A DNA stretch of 64,000 nucleotides, from contig NC_091023.1 in NCBI RefSeq assembly GCF_041296385.1, forward strand, positions 21,542,924 to 21,606,923, read 5' to 3'. Positions 25,901 through 37,934 of this stretch are shown piece after piece; position 1 is the stretch's first letter, and every line of letters begins with the position of its first letter. The notes below the pieces were generated by a model. That model saw only the letters and a list, made by a program, of their open reading frames with translations. It did not search any database and was not told the DNA's origin. Source of the stretch: Aphelocoma coerulescens (Eukaryota > Chordata > Aves > Passeriformes > Corvidae). The translations under genes and the position numbers were made by a program.

Positions 25901-26389
25901 AGGTGCATTACTGGAAATAATCTCTCAATATAAAACCAAGCTTAATTAGAAACTAAATGCAAGCAAGCCACTTATGAAATCCAAAACAAAAATGGGAAAT
26001 TTTTGGGTTTTGGCAAAAAAAAAAAAAATCCTGCCAGAGTGTCTTGTACAGAGATAAACACTTGTGTGTCAGACCATGCAGGCTGTCTTTTACCCCAACA
26101 GGTATTTTTCCACACAAACATTAACACAGAAAAGACACATAGTCACTGCCCTTAAAAAATAGTTTAAGCCAGGGGAAAACATGTCCAAAGCCTGAGATAA
26201 AAAACCTAAAATCAAAGTTCACATGGGGCTATCACTTTGTTTTAGACAGCAAGAGCCTTCTTGCATGCCACGTGTGCATGCTTCTGAGATGTTCAATGCA
26301 ATAAATTCTTTAAACTATTCCTATAAAATAATTCATGCCAAGCGTTCAAAGGTTTAAAGCTACAGCCCAGCCTGTTTGGGACAGCGTGC

Positions 26390-26436
26390 CAGAGGTTGAA
26401 AACCTCTGTCAGAGCTCTCTCTGAACCCCTCAGGGG
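26390..26436. repeat. Cluster of three consecutive small hairpins
   Basis: Three palindromes follow one another almost without gaps: CAGAGGTT/AACCTCTG (26390-26397 and 26401-26408, 3-base loop), TCAGAG/CTCTGA (26409-26414 and 26419-26424, 4-base loop) and CCCCT/AGGGG (26426-26430 and 26432-26436, 1-base loop). Each alone is unremarkable; the tight series is less so. Confidence 0.6.
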
Positions 26437-28289
26437 GTGGATATGTTCAGCTACAGCACGTGTGGGAAGGGCAAGTGGCTCAGGCAGCAGCAGCGTGGCT
26501 CAGGCATCCTCAGAGGAGCAGAGATGGACCTGCCACCCCCAGGCAGAAGTGCTGGGGTGGAATTGGTGTTTTTACAGCAGCTGCTACTGTAAATTAAACT
26601 GCAAAGTGATTAAATAACAATAAATATTAAAATACAAAAATGCCTTAGTCCATTGCTTGTTCTAATATGTCCTAGCTCTGGTTCCCCTCCTGCCAGGCTG
26701 ATCCCCCTTCAGTGGCTCTTTGGAGGTGTCTCTGCCCAGCTCCTCAGGGTTGTCTCCTCAGCCACTTCTATGGTGATATTCAGATAATCTCATACACAAA
26801 CGAAATTTTTTCTTACCAAGATTTTGAATTCACCTTAAAACCTCTTTCTGTGAATCTACAAGGACACATTGGGCTAAGGCAGACATACCTGAACCCTTAA
26901 GCTCCTTTAGGTGGCAATTCAGGGATGATGATGTAGCACAAATTGGCCAAATAACTCACAAATTGCAAAATTTTTTCCCACAACCTTACATGAAACTTCA
27001 GTTGTTCCATCATTAGTCCCATCACTCACACATAATGCAGAAATATGTCTAAATATGCTACAGTCACATCTCCAGTGATATTCAAATATGTCCTGGCACA
27101 CCTGCTGTCTTAGACCTGAGGTTCTTTCCGATAGTGGGGTTTTGATGCATATTTAGGTCTCAGTGTTTTGATGAGTGAAATCATGGGGCATTACACAAAA
27201 TATTTGGAAATGTCAATTTAACCTAGTCCTCTACACTCCATTTCTACATTTAAATTCTTTTAAGCAATGCTGTGCCCTGCAAAATTTTAAGATTTATGTA
27301 AAAGGAGAAGGATTTTTCTTTTTTTAACAACATTTTGGGAAATTTCAGTGTTTAAGTGGCTTCCTAAGTGGGGTAGGGGAGAGATTATGGCTTTTTTTTC
27401 TACCCCAGAAACTACAGAAGAGATGACTGAGAATTCCAAAATCCTCTAACAAATATACATAAGCACAGCATTACACAAAAGGCATAACAGCATCTCTGTG
27501 GAGCAAACAAAGTTAACCTGGGTCTTCCACACAATACTGCAGAAAAAACCAAGGTATTTAAATATTTCAGAAGCAAAGAGACCCATGGTAGTTTCAAATA
27601 TGCAGACAGAGACTAGCTCAGCTGAGCAGATCACCTGCACTGAAACAGAAAAAATGTGAAATCAATTTGGTCTGCACCTATCACTCTAAAACACCTAATT
27701 TCAATACTAAAAAGACTCAATAGTTTTTCTAAAAATTTTAAAGTTCATAACATTCAAATTTTGTACCATATTTATAAATTACTATCTTTTACTTGTACAG
27801 TAGTAGAATAAATACATAGAAACTAAACCCTGAAATGTATGTATTAGACTTCATTTCCATATCTTTTGAGAAAGATATTTAGAAAAACATGTTATCCTCT
27901 CTTTATTAGCATCATCATCATCTAGAGTCACATCTACAGGCTAGCAATAGCTTTTTATGATGCTCTCATTTTAGAGTTGCTTTCAATTGTTCCTCCCATT
28001 AAAATGAGAGTTAAAAATATTAATTTACGCAATCTGAGCCATGGAATGACTTCAACCAGGCTAATTAGCATAACCTTCTCAGATGTCATCCATATTCATT
28101 TTGCAGAGTGGGGCAATGCTTAATGGCAGAACTAGAACTGATGGAGCCTTAAGCTGTTTCAGTGCTACACTCCAAAAACCTGTGAGTTCAGCAAATCCTA
28201 CAGTTGCCACCTACAGCAAGCTCTGTGTATAATGTTAAGTAACTGCCATAAACTTCATTAAAGCCATCACAGGATTTCTGCAATTAGTC

Positions 28290-28755
28290 TGATGCCTTTT
28301 CCTGGTCTTAAAATAAAGAGTCACACACGGTTAGAAGGGGAAAAGGGATTTTACCTTGGTATTTATTTTAAGGATCCTTAGGTGCACACGTCCAGGTCAT
28401 GTGCATCGAGATGCACCCCGCTGAGTCCTTCTGTCTCCCCCCTCCCCAACATTGGGTATATCATTATAGGTGTTACTAATTAGCATAGCTATCAAAGATT
28501 CCCCAATGAGAGGCTCAAGTGAGCCCCCCTCCCCAAGGAACCTTCCCCTGGATGGTTCTATCTTGGTTTGTGTTCTGGAGAGGACCCTGGGGTCTGGGGC
28601 ACACTGATCCCTGGCTACGAAGCTTCTAAAATGTTTATAGTCTCTTAGCTTAACAAACAAGTCCAAGAATGTAGGCAAAAAGCACTAGGAATACAGAAGT
28701 TGTAAAAAGGTATAACAGGGGTATAAAAGAAAAGGCAAAAATCTTCATGGCATCA
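28290..28755 (-). mobile_element. Solo-LTR-like repeat, copy 2 (retroviral LTR relic)
   Basis: A 466-bp unit with the same 7-bp inverted termini (TGATGCC...GGCATCA) as 7565-8022 and strong similarity over most of its length, in the same direction. On the inferred minus strand a CTATAATGATATA box (around 28460) precedes a canonical AATAAA (complement of 28362-28367), leaving about 70 bases of U5. The segment at about 28398-28452 is unrelated to the matching part of copy 1. No internal retroviral sequence flanks it. A 4-base AGTC occurs at both edges (28286-28289, and 28755-28758 if the last A is excluded), which is suggestive but not a firm target duplication. Confidence 0.65.
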
Positions 28756-29170
28756 GTCACAGCAAAGAGCAGGAATAACACCGGGGTGTCCATGCACCAC
28801 CTCTCCTCAGTTTGGGAGCCCCTGGGCTGGTGGAAGTGGGGTGGTTGTGTCCTCGAAGAGCTGATGGATCATGGCCAGCAAGGACAGCTCTGCATCTTTG
28901 GTCACACAGAACATGCTACAGCAATCACCAAGAAGCAGCAGGTCCAGACCCCCATGACCTGTTCAAAATTTTAAGTGCCACCACCTGAAGCAGCTTCCTG
29001 GGCTCGCACTCCTAATGATGGGACTCCCAAGCCATGCTGGGCATTGGGAGGTTTGGTAGTTGCTAAAGTTGCAAAATTAGCTTTTATAAACATTTCCATC
29101 CAGTCTTGAGACCAGCAAATACGGGGTCAATCAGAAATGCTACACACAAGTAGATTTGTGGGAAAACAGA
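28756..29170. other. Moderately GC-rich spacer between LTR and CR1
   Basis: Richer in G+C than its surroundings (for example 28795-28960). An open frame at 28747-28974 overlaps the LTR edge and shows no family signature. It could be an unrecognised older repeat; nothing specific is visible. Confidence 0.4.
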
Positions 29171-29460
29171 TCATATAATCACAGAATGGCCTGGGTTGGA
29201 AGGGACATTCAAGATTGTCTAGCTCCCAGTCCTCACCATGGGCAGGGACATGTTTTACTAGACCAGGTTGCTCCAACTTGTCATTGCACACTTCCAGGGA
29301 TGGGGCATCCACATCTTCTCTGGGCAACCTGTGTCACTGCCTTGCCACCCTCACAGGGAAGAAATTTTTCCTGATGTCTGATCTCAGCTTGCCCCCTTTC
29401 AGTTTGAACCCACTCCCCCTTGTCCTGTCACTCAATTCTCCTGTAAAGAGCCCCTCTGCA
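29171..29460 (-). mobile_element. CR1 LINE 3' end, 5'-truncated
   Basis: Reading the plus strand gives the reverse complement of an avian CR1 3' end: a CACAGAATGG start, GGGTTGGAAGGGACATTCAA, then ATGGGCAGGGACA, CTAGACCAGGTTGCTC, ACTTCCAGGGATGGGGCATC, TCTCTGGGCAACCTGTG and TTCAGTTTGAACCCA. Similarity fades near 29460, so about 290 bp of the terminal untranslated region is left and no reverse transcriptase is present. It is well preserved compared with the relic at 2395-2550, so it inserted more recently. CR1 is the dominant avian LINE and supports the bird assignment. Confidence 0.9.
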
Positions 29461-32400
29461 ATGGGGAAGAAGATATTTTATTCTTGTCGTAAGGTACATC
29501 TTCCTGAGTGGTGCTACACAACAATTTAAGTTTCCATGTGAAATGCTGTATCCTCATTAAATATAAACCAGGAGTACGAGTCTAATATTCCTTATCATTA
29601 ATATCATACAAACATTCTGATGAGCAAATTCTACAGGGCTGGAAGCCTATTCCTCATCCCTTTGGCTTTGAGGACACTTGACTGGAAACAAATGCCTGAT
29701 ATTACTACCTAGGATCAGAGTTTTTCTCTGAGCAGCCTCTCCTACACTGCTCTCCAGCCAGCCTTGGACAGACCTTTGTCAGCAGGATCCACTGGCTACA
29801 AACCTTATACAATATTTACATCTTTAAAAATTACAGCCACACTGCTTCTCCATGACAGTACTTCATACTCAGCTTCCTCAAATATTAACTTTGCATGAAT
29901 CTCAAGAAAATACAGCCTGGCTTCATTAATGTTTATAGGGTCATTCAAAGTGAGAATATCTTTTATAAAGAATTCAAATACACGCAAAGTGGTCACCAAT
30001 ATATAATGTTTACTCCTATTTTAATCCTTTCCCATACCAAAGGGCAAAAATTCCTATTAAATATGTTAACCTACCCTTGTATACACATAGTGCAAACACC
30101 ATTACAGAAACCAACAATTTATCCAGAAGCCCTCAAGTCCTAATCCTGATTCTATACCTTTCTATACATTAATGTTACAAAATGTGAATACAATTAACAA
30201 GCAAAAAAAACATTTCTACTGGACAGAGATGCCTGTGGCTCCCAGGACAAGTGGCACAAACAGCAGCCTTCCTCTTGGTGAATTTAATTGGAATTTTAAT
30301 AAAGGCTTTACCACACTGGAGAAAACTGCCGTTAGCACAGCTCTGACTCTTTTAATCAAATTCTTTGGTGATGGTTCCTGGGACTGAATGGAATTCAGGA
30401 AGTTATTTTAGCAATATTTATATTTTTCTCTGATTTATAATTAAAATTTTTACTCAAGTAAAAAGATCAAGAAATTGTAACATCCTTGCATATATTACAT
30501 TGAATGGCTCAAGCTAGGGGGTCAGAAAAGGTTTTTGTAATATTTCCATTCCAGCACCCAGATACACTAACAACTGGATTTCCCAGACAAGCGCAAAGAG
30601 GCTCATTCTGAGCCATTCTTCAACATGCATTTTGCTCTTCTTATGGAGCTACAAATCCCTACAGAACTTCTGTGCATTAATATCTTTCCACAAAAATGTG
30701 TCCCTTACCATAGAAATGATTCTATGATAACAATATGTTACAGCAAATTCAAATAACTAAACTCCACTCTTCTTTGAAAGCCTCCTCCCCAATTTACCAA
30801 TTTCATTTTATTTTTAAAAAAAGACATGCACTGGCCACCACACTCATATTTTAAAGGGAACACTTTGTATTTCCTGTCTCAAAATAAATCCAAGAGGCAG
30901 AGAAAAGAAAGTCTTAGTTGCTTAGTTGTAGATTTTAGAATGTGAATATAGATTTCTTACGTACTGTGAATCAAACTAGAGACATCGAATGATTTCACTG
31001 AATGTTTTTTCTGAAAATATTTTTGTAAACTGCAGTTAGATTACACATATATATTTGTCATTGGTTTGTATTCAACAAACACTTGGGTCAAACAGCATTT
31101 CCTCTCTCTGCAAATTAAAACCCCTCAGCAAATGGAGAGCTAATATGCTTCAATAGGAAGAGATGGAAGTTATTAGATCCCGTTCTTCCCTGGCACAGTG
31201 AATCAGGTAATTGATGCAGTAATGCAAAACATTATTAATGCCATTACCTCTCCTATTTGTAAACCTCTCATACAGTCTTTGACATCGACTGTGGCAATTT
31301 CTGTCACTTCCACCACCCACTCTTGTTGCTCTGCTTCAGATTTCTCCATCAGAAACTTCCTTACAAAATTTTCTGACTGTTATTTCAATGAAGACAAAAT
31401 TCTGAAATACACCAGTCAAAGGTTTTCAAACTAAGGAATGAGATGGAAACTCAACTCTAAGTTATATATCCTTGGCGCATTAGCTACTTAAAATTATAAC
31501 TTAGTGAAAATTCTTATTTTTGCATCTAAAATTTCTATAATATAATTAAGATCTATAGCTTACAAGTCCAGGCTAACTGCCCAAGGACAGTTCTTCAAAA
31601 TAATTTTTGTAAAAAAGGTAAGCATTTTAAAGGCTTTGTATCAGGCAAATATTGCTTAACCAGTACCACTTTGCTAGCAAAATATTTTGACACAGTTGTT
31701 TTTTTTTAAAAAAAAAAGTTTAAGATCCATTTTCTGTTTCTGATTATCTGAATCCAAGGATTATCTGAATTCAAAGGAGCCATTAAATGGACACAGTTCA
31801 GCAGAGTGATGCTTTGCAGCAGGAGGGTGGGCACGGCTGGGGGACAGCAGTGCCCCTTCTGCAGCAGCAGCAGCCTCTGGGTGGGTGCACATTGATTCTG
31901 CAGCAGTTTTCCTTTCCTGTTTTGTAAGGAGAGATGAAGCAGGAGATGTGCTGCATGGTTTAAAGGAGGCACTGAGCAGCTCATTGGAGGGGAAGCAGGT
32001 TCAGAAGAACATTGTGTGTTTGGTTTTCAGGATGGAGATTGTAAAACTGGTCTCAGCTTTGCTTCCCACAGAGCACTCAAACACGTCCCAGCTTCATCAC
32101 TCCGACATCATTGCAGCAAGGGAGGTTAAAAATAACACACCACACCAAAATAACATGCACAGAAAGACTTGATTTATAAAACCTGTGTTCAGAGCTGATG
32201 AGAAAGAACTTCAGGACATTGTGACTTGGATAGGTGCTTGAAGTGTCTCAAACTCCAGAATAACAAATTAATAAATAACTGCCTTCGGTTCCCCTGTTAT
32301 TTTCACTTCGTACAAGACAAATGGCCACTTAAACCAGCAACATCTCTGGCAGATTGTGCTGACTTTGGGATCACAAGCACTACAGTTTCAAGATTTAGCC

Positions 32401-34103
32401 ACTCTAGGCTTGATAATCTGAGCATCTGCTGGTCTTATTCTTTTACTGATTTCCAGTCCTCTCTCAGAGGTCCGCATCTGTCCTCCCTCTGAGGTGCAAA
32501 TAATACAAATAAAAAGTGTGTGACTTGCCCAGCACTTTGGTAGATGCTCAATCAGAAGTGATTTAGTTCTTCACTACACTCTGAAAATGAAATAATCTTC
32601 CCTAAGAACTAACTGGCACATTGAGAGCAATGTAAAAGTGAAGGTTAGAAACAAAAATCCCCAGAATCAACATCTGATTAACTACTTTAAATAATACTTT
32701 ATTCGTGGTTCGAATCTTTGAATATTTCTCACCCTTAACAACTCACAAAGTTGTCCTTACATTTTTTCAAGATCCATTATTTATGGATAAAAGGACAAGG
32801 AGGAATCACGTTGCTTCAATTGAGCTTTGCTCTGGAGTAAATGGCTTTTATTTTTAAGAAAAGACTGTTTGATTTTGTAATATTAATATTTTAACACCAA
32901 CTTCGTTCGTCTGAACAGTTGTTGATTATCACATATACTCTGCCCTATATATGAAAATTCTGTGAGAACTGGTGCTCAAAATGAAGAACAAGCAACAAAA
33001 ACAGTTTTCACGATCATTAAAGATGCATGCACCGTTATTATGGGAAACATTTTAATTAAATGCTGTTAAATAACTTCATTTTTTCCCCTTAGCTTGCTAC
33101 AGTGCATCACATCCTTCAGACCTTGTTTAACTGGCCCTGGTAGTAGCAGGGGATTTGCTCCTGATGTGACTTCTCAGGGGCTGATGTAACATTAACTCTG
33201 AGGTTCCCATTCTCATCTTCATGCCTGACATTCACTTAACCAGCCTGGGTGGTGAAAAGTAACCCAGAGAATCCATTTCAGACAGGCTACAGGCTAAACC
33301 ATGAGCATGTTAAACATCTTCCTGATGATCTTTATGACCTTTTCCAGTCATGTAAGCAGAAGAGAGGAGCTGTCTTGCAGTCACAAACAGATCCTACAGC
33401 CCTGCCCCTGCAACACACACAACCTGGGCTTGTGCATGTACATGTCCCTGTAACACACTTGCATCAAAACAATAACCAAAATCTGCTGGTTACATAAAGA
33501 ACCCACCTAACCTGAGGGGCAGCAGATAATTTGCAAGTGTGTTTACCATACTCCATCAATAACAACTAGAAATGATAATTTACTTTCATCTCTTTAATTA
33601 CATTTAAAAAAACCCCAAAGTTAATAAAACACCGACTACATGTCACAAGGAAGTCTCAAAGCCAATACTGCAGGAATAACACCTCTAAGCAACTCTGAGC
33701 TAAGAAGCAAGGCACTTTTCTCATCACTGACAACAACATCTCAGCAGAATTAAAGATGCACTGATGCAGCTCACTAATGCCTGTGTTTGCACACATGAAC
33801 CGCATCTCTGACACACAAGAAAGCATGGCTTCAAACAGAACCAGAATCTCCATTGCAGAGAAATTCTGGCTAAGGGATGATGGAAAAGCAAAACAAAATA
33901 AACCCCAAGCTACTGTACCCCATTCTGTTTCATCTCTATCCATGAAACTCTACCAAATCATTTGGAAGATGTTCAAATACGGTTTGGAATAGCAAAAAGC
34001 ACAGCTTCATTTCAAAGCCAGTGTTGACCATTATTTTCCACAGGTCAGCACATCCTCTCCAAGCTTGAAAAAGCTTGAGTAGAATGTAACTTACTTCCTT
34101 CCA
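29461..34103. other. Non-coding stretch, no gene recognised
   Basis: No exon is supported. Open frames at 30172-30387 and 31198-31434 (plus) have fairly balanced amino-acid use but no boundaries or family match. The 31190-31260 part, with GGTAATTGATGCAGTAATGC and repeated ATTA cores, looks like regulatory DNA. A GCAGCAGCAG-rich patch lies around 31860. No RNA gene was found; an isolated tRNA B-box-like GGTTCGAATC at 32707-32716 has no A box. Confidence 0.5.
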
Positions 34104-34157
34104 TTTTTTTTTTTTTGTTTTGTTTTGTTTTGGGTTTTGTTTGTTTGGTTTTTTTTG
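34104..34157. repeat. T/G-rich low-complexity island
   Basis: A T run followed by TGTTTTG and GTTTG units on the plus strand. It is the complement-strand equivalent of the A/C islands elsewhere in the window. Confidence 0.75.
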
Positions 34158-35298
34158 ACAAAATCAAGAAGTATCCATCCCACAATACTGCCACCTCCAT
34201 TTACTTTCCCACGTGGGATTCTGGATCAGCCTGTGAAGTCAGAAAGGGAGAAAATGCTCTTTGTGGAGAAAAGAACAGAAGGCAGGCAGGATGGGGACTG
34301 CAGAGCAAGTTCCTCTGCTGGCAAAAATGCTCCCTCTTCCAGATGGTGGAAGAAGGGAGCTGATTACATTCCTGTGGGAAAAACTGCACAGCCAAATATT
34401 TGCCAGGTGCTTCAAGTCTCCTGCTCTGTACAATTGTCCTGCCCTCCACTACTCCCTGTTGTTTAGCACAGAAGCTCCACTTCCAGGACAAATTGACAAT
34501 TTAGGGATTGGAAGAAAACGTTCCCCCCGAGGCCAAGGCTGGCAGACATTTTTAGGAGTGTGACTTTAGTACACTTAGGTGTGTACAACTCAGAAATCCG
34601 AGTAAATAATCTGAGGGAAGGTTTAGATTAGCACACCTGTCTGACACCCAAGAGTGCTAAAAGGCAGAAAGGAAACTCAAGGCAACACAGGAGATGCCAG
34701 TTTTCATAGCTGGACATGAAGTTGTCATTAAGTTCTTTATTTTCCCTTAAAAAGTTGAACTGCATATAGCACTAGGTAGAAGGAAAAGGGCTCTTCATTA
34801 GAGGTTTGCTTTACTGGGGGCATAAAGAACCACTCCACGACTCCTGCACTAGTACCACTTGAAAAATGACAAGTGCATTAACAGAGCCACAGTGTGAAAC
34901 TTCAAAATCATCCCTTTAATCACATGCCACTCAAGATGATATAAAAATCCTAATAAACATCAGGCTGACCACTTTGGAGTGCCCACCGCTGCTCTGAAGC
35001 ATGTCATTTACACTGCTGACATGCAGCAAAAACAAACCACTTTTAGCAGAGTATTTCTATTGAATAAAGGAAAGCTACAAATACAGTCAAATCCAATCTT
35101 TTCCTGCCTAAAAAAAGAAACATCTCCACCAAGTTCAGAGAGTGGAGCTTGTGTAAGCAGGTATGAAATTTTCCATGATGCAAGAAGTATTCCATAATGA
35201 TATCTGTGCAAATTTCAACTTCTTTGTTCCATAGGCCTGAGAGAAATAAAAAAGTTAGTGCTAACATATGATCCTAGCAGTTTTTCATGCACAAAGGC

Positions 35299-35318
35299 AA
35301 AAAAAAAAAAAAAAAAAA
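35299..35318. repeat. Poly-A run (20 A)
   Basis: Uninterrupted A20 between AAAGGC and GCCCC; mononucleotide tract. Confidence 0.8.
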
Positions 35319-37889
35319 GCCCCAAAACTTGCAGAGCAGCAAATTTTTAAAGATTCAGGGTATGAGAACACACTCATGACCCATCCCTGCACTGCTGCTG
35401 GAAATCAAAGGCACAGGATGAGGACAACCAGTGAGCAGCACATGGACTAGCACTTACTACTGATTTGCCAAGTTGTGCCTTATTAGCTGCATTTCTGGTA
35501 ATTTCATTTCAAAAAAAATTTTTAAAAAGCAGTATTGTCATTACCAACAATATATGTATGAAAGGCTCCGTGTGGTGGTAGCTGCATAATGAGTAAATGC
35601 TTTTAGTAGCTATTAAATTTGAAATGTAAGTAAAAAAATCATTTTTCTCCTGACACAAACAGGTCTCTTAGCATACCAAGGCTCTCCAAGCTATATGATA
35701 TAAAAAGAAAAAGCTTTGTCTTAATCTGTAATGATATTTCAGAAATTACTTTTACAGTACAGTAATTCTGGAAATGATGAGAAATGAAGACTAGCAGTGA
35801 CAACTGAGTTTAGAGTTAAGCCAAGGTTCCTCTGGGGAGAGCACAGCTAGCAGCATAAAAATATTCTCAGCCTGAAAGAATCCAGCCTTCTTGAAATAGG
35901 TTGTTTTCCTCAGTTCACAACATTTTCACTGTAAGAGGGAAACTAGATTCGGCCCAGAATGGTCCAAACAGATATGAAGGAAGATGGAAGTTCAAGCTGG
36001 AATGCAGAAAAAGGTGCTTATTTGACATGTATTAAAGCCCTGGCAAGGTGGTAAAGACCACAGGAGGAGCAACAGGAAGAGCCAAAGTTCACACAAAAAC
36101 ACATTATGAAAGTCATAGAAAGGTTTATGGAACGCTCAGGATTGTAGAACAAATTTTGAGGTATCTCCTTAACATAATCCTAAGCATGATCACACTGTTT
36201 GTTCAGAGTCCAGGCTCCTGCAGGTATATAAACCACATCCATTTCTACCAGTGCAATGTGAACTTAAGGCAGCCAGACTCTGAGAGGCAGAAGACTCTTG
36301 GGGAAAAAAAATGAAATGGAAAAAAAAAAAATCATTTTGCAGAGCAGAGAAAAAAAAGATTACCTTTTTCTTCTTTGAGATACTTGAGGGCAATTTCATT
36401 CTTTCTCCCTCTCTTTGCACATAAAAAAGAAATACATGACACAGGTCTAAACTTGTCCTCCTTCCTCAGCAAATTATCCCAGTAACTCCAATGGGAGTTA
36501 GATGCCAGTAGGAGAAAAGAACATGAAGCATAGCTGAGCCTGACTGAAAGTCCAGAAAATATCAACAAAGAATTGAAAAGTCTTTATTGAAAGATTCAAA
36601 ATGTATCACAGAGCAAGGGTTCACCACTGTGATTATCTCATCAATATCCAAAAGTCAAGTATAGTTTGACTGCCACATAGTTAGATTTAAGATTTTACAG
36701 TCCAAATTCAACTAAGCTTTAATAGCTCTTCCATGAGCACAACTTTATGCAATATTTTCTGGACACCCAACTTTTTCTCTAGATGTTGCTAAAAATATGC
36801 AGGGATAGGAGAAATTGAAAGATTCTAAACTTATTCTACCATTCTATAGGTCTAGCAATACTCCTGTTACATCATCACAGTCCAGGAATTACCTTGAGGA
36901 AATTGGTGTAATTAATTACAAGGCTTCACTTCAGTGAGAGAACAGGAGAACCTAGACAATTATTTTTATCATCCCTAATTATTATTATTCTACTCTTTCT
37001 CCCCTTTCTCTAGGAGACAAATTATATCCGTTCATATCTCTTAGATAAATATTTGGGACTCAAATCCTTATTTTCACACTAGGGACACCCCTACCTCAGC
37101 ATAATCCAGGAAGATAATTATTTGAAGAATACCTGGATAAGGTACATACTGCTTTCAAATCTCCCTGACAGGCGGCAGAATTTTTTAATAAAACACTCCA
37201 ATTTTTATCATCTCCAAAGTGCTTATTGGAGATATCCAGCAACCTATTTGATTTCTTGTGTCAGATGGGTTAATTTTTCCAAGTGCTAACCAAAAACATT
37301 ACAGTCACATTAAAAACAAAGTATATTCCCATTACAAGACATTAATCTCAAATCTAAAGAGACTCCACAGCAGGAAATGTGTCTTTATTTATCTTTGATT
37401 TGGTGGGTTGTGCCAGTCTTTGGGATTGCTGTTGCAGATGAAGCATTGTCATGTGTTTAATTTGATGTAAAGGTGTGAAAGTTATGTTAGCCAGCTTCCC
37501 TAATGAAAACTGTTACATTTCAAACTGCAATTCATAGGGAGGTTGGGGGAGGACACAAAATGATCTAACCTGCCAGTCACAGACATTTTGAGATGCTTGA
37601 TACTAATTAAGCGTATCAGCTCTGATGCCAGACTTCTCTAAGACAAAAGGTTCCATCAAATTGATAAGACTGTGCTAAGCAGGGTTTAAAATTAATTCAT
37701 AATTTCTTTTATGTTTGTCATGTTTTGTGAAAATGAACTGCCACTCAATTTTTCATAAGCTCTGCACAAGCAGAAGAAGCTTAATTTCAGGCACTGTGCT
37801 GACAGGCCTGGGTAGTTTTATGAACAGATTATGATTACACACAGTGATCAAGCTTCAGATAATTGAAGCAGCAAACCAAACTATCCAGC

Positions 37890-37934
37890 ATGCAAATATT
37901 AATGGCTGTCCCCGAAGTCTCATTGAATTTGCAT
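37890..37934. promoter_or_regulatory. Opposed pair of POU/octamer motifs
   Basis: ATGCAAAT at 37890-37897 and its reverse complement ATTTGCAT at 37927-37934, 29 bases apart, with ATTAATGG between. The octamer is the classical binding site of POU-domain factors. Whether it is bound, or functions at all, cannot be told from sequence. Confidence 0.25.

Larger units (their letters stand above)
19489..28289. other. Non-coding stretch, possibly holding conserved regulatory DNA
   Basis: No exon is supported; frames such as 20104-20412 and its antisense overlap are mutual shadows with no family signature. Landmarks: a T15 run at 21532-21546, an AT microsatellite near 22861-22917, an A run near 26017, POU octamers at 22413-22420 and 25666-25673, and small hairpins at 23919-23936 and 26390-26436. 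The 23440-23730 part is rich in ATTA/TAAT homeodomain-type cores, but conservation cannot be judged from one sequence. Confidence 0.45.

Noticed and set aside
7565..28755. A full provirus between the two LTR copies
   Set aside because: The 20 kb spacing is too long, there are no gag/pol/env-like frames between them, no primer-binding site, and the LTRs are not near-identical.
29156..29529. Open frames across the CR1 at 29171-29460
   Set aside because: They lie in the CR1 3' non-coding end read in reverse; they are not genes.
31198..31434. 78-codon frame starting at GTG
   Set aside because: The start is only a nominal alternative codon, there is no splice boundary, and the Thr/Ser-rich middle comes from a pyrimidine-rich stretch; regulatory-like DNA is a better reading.
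32707..32716. tRNA B-box-like GGTTCGAATC
   Set aside because: No A box at the right distance upstream, no cloverleaf and no T-run terminator.
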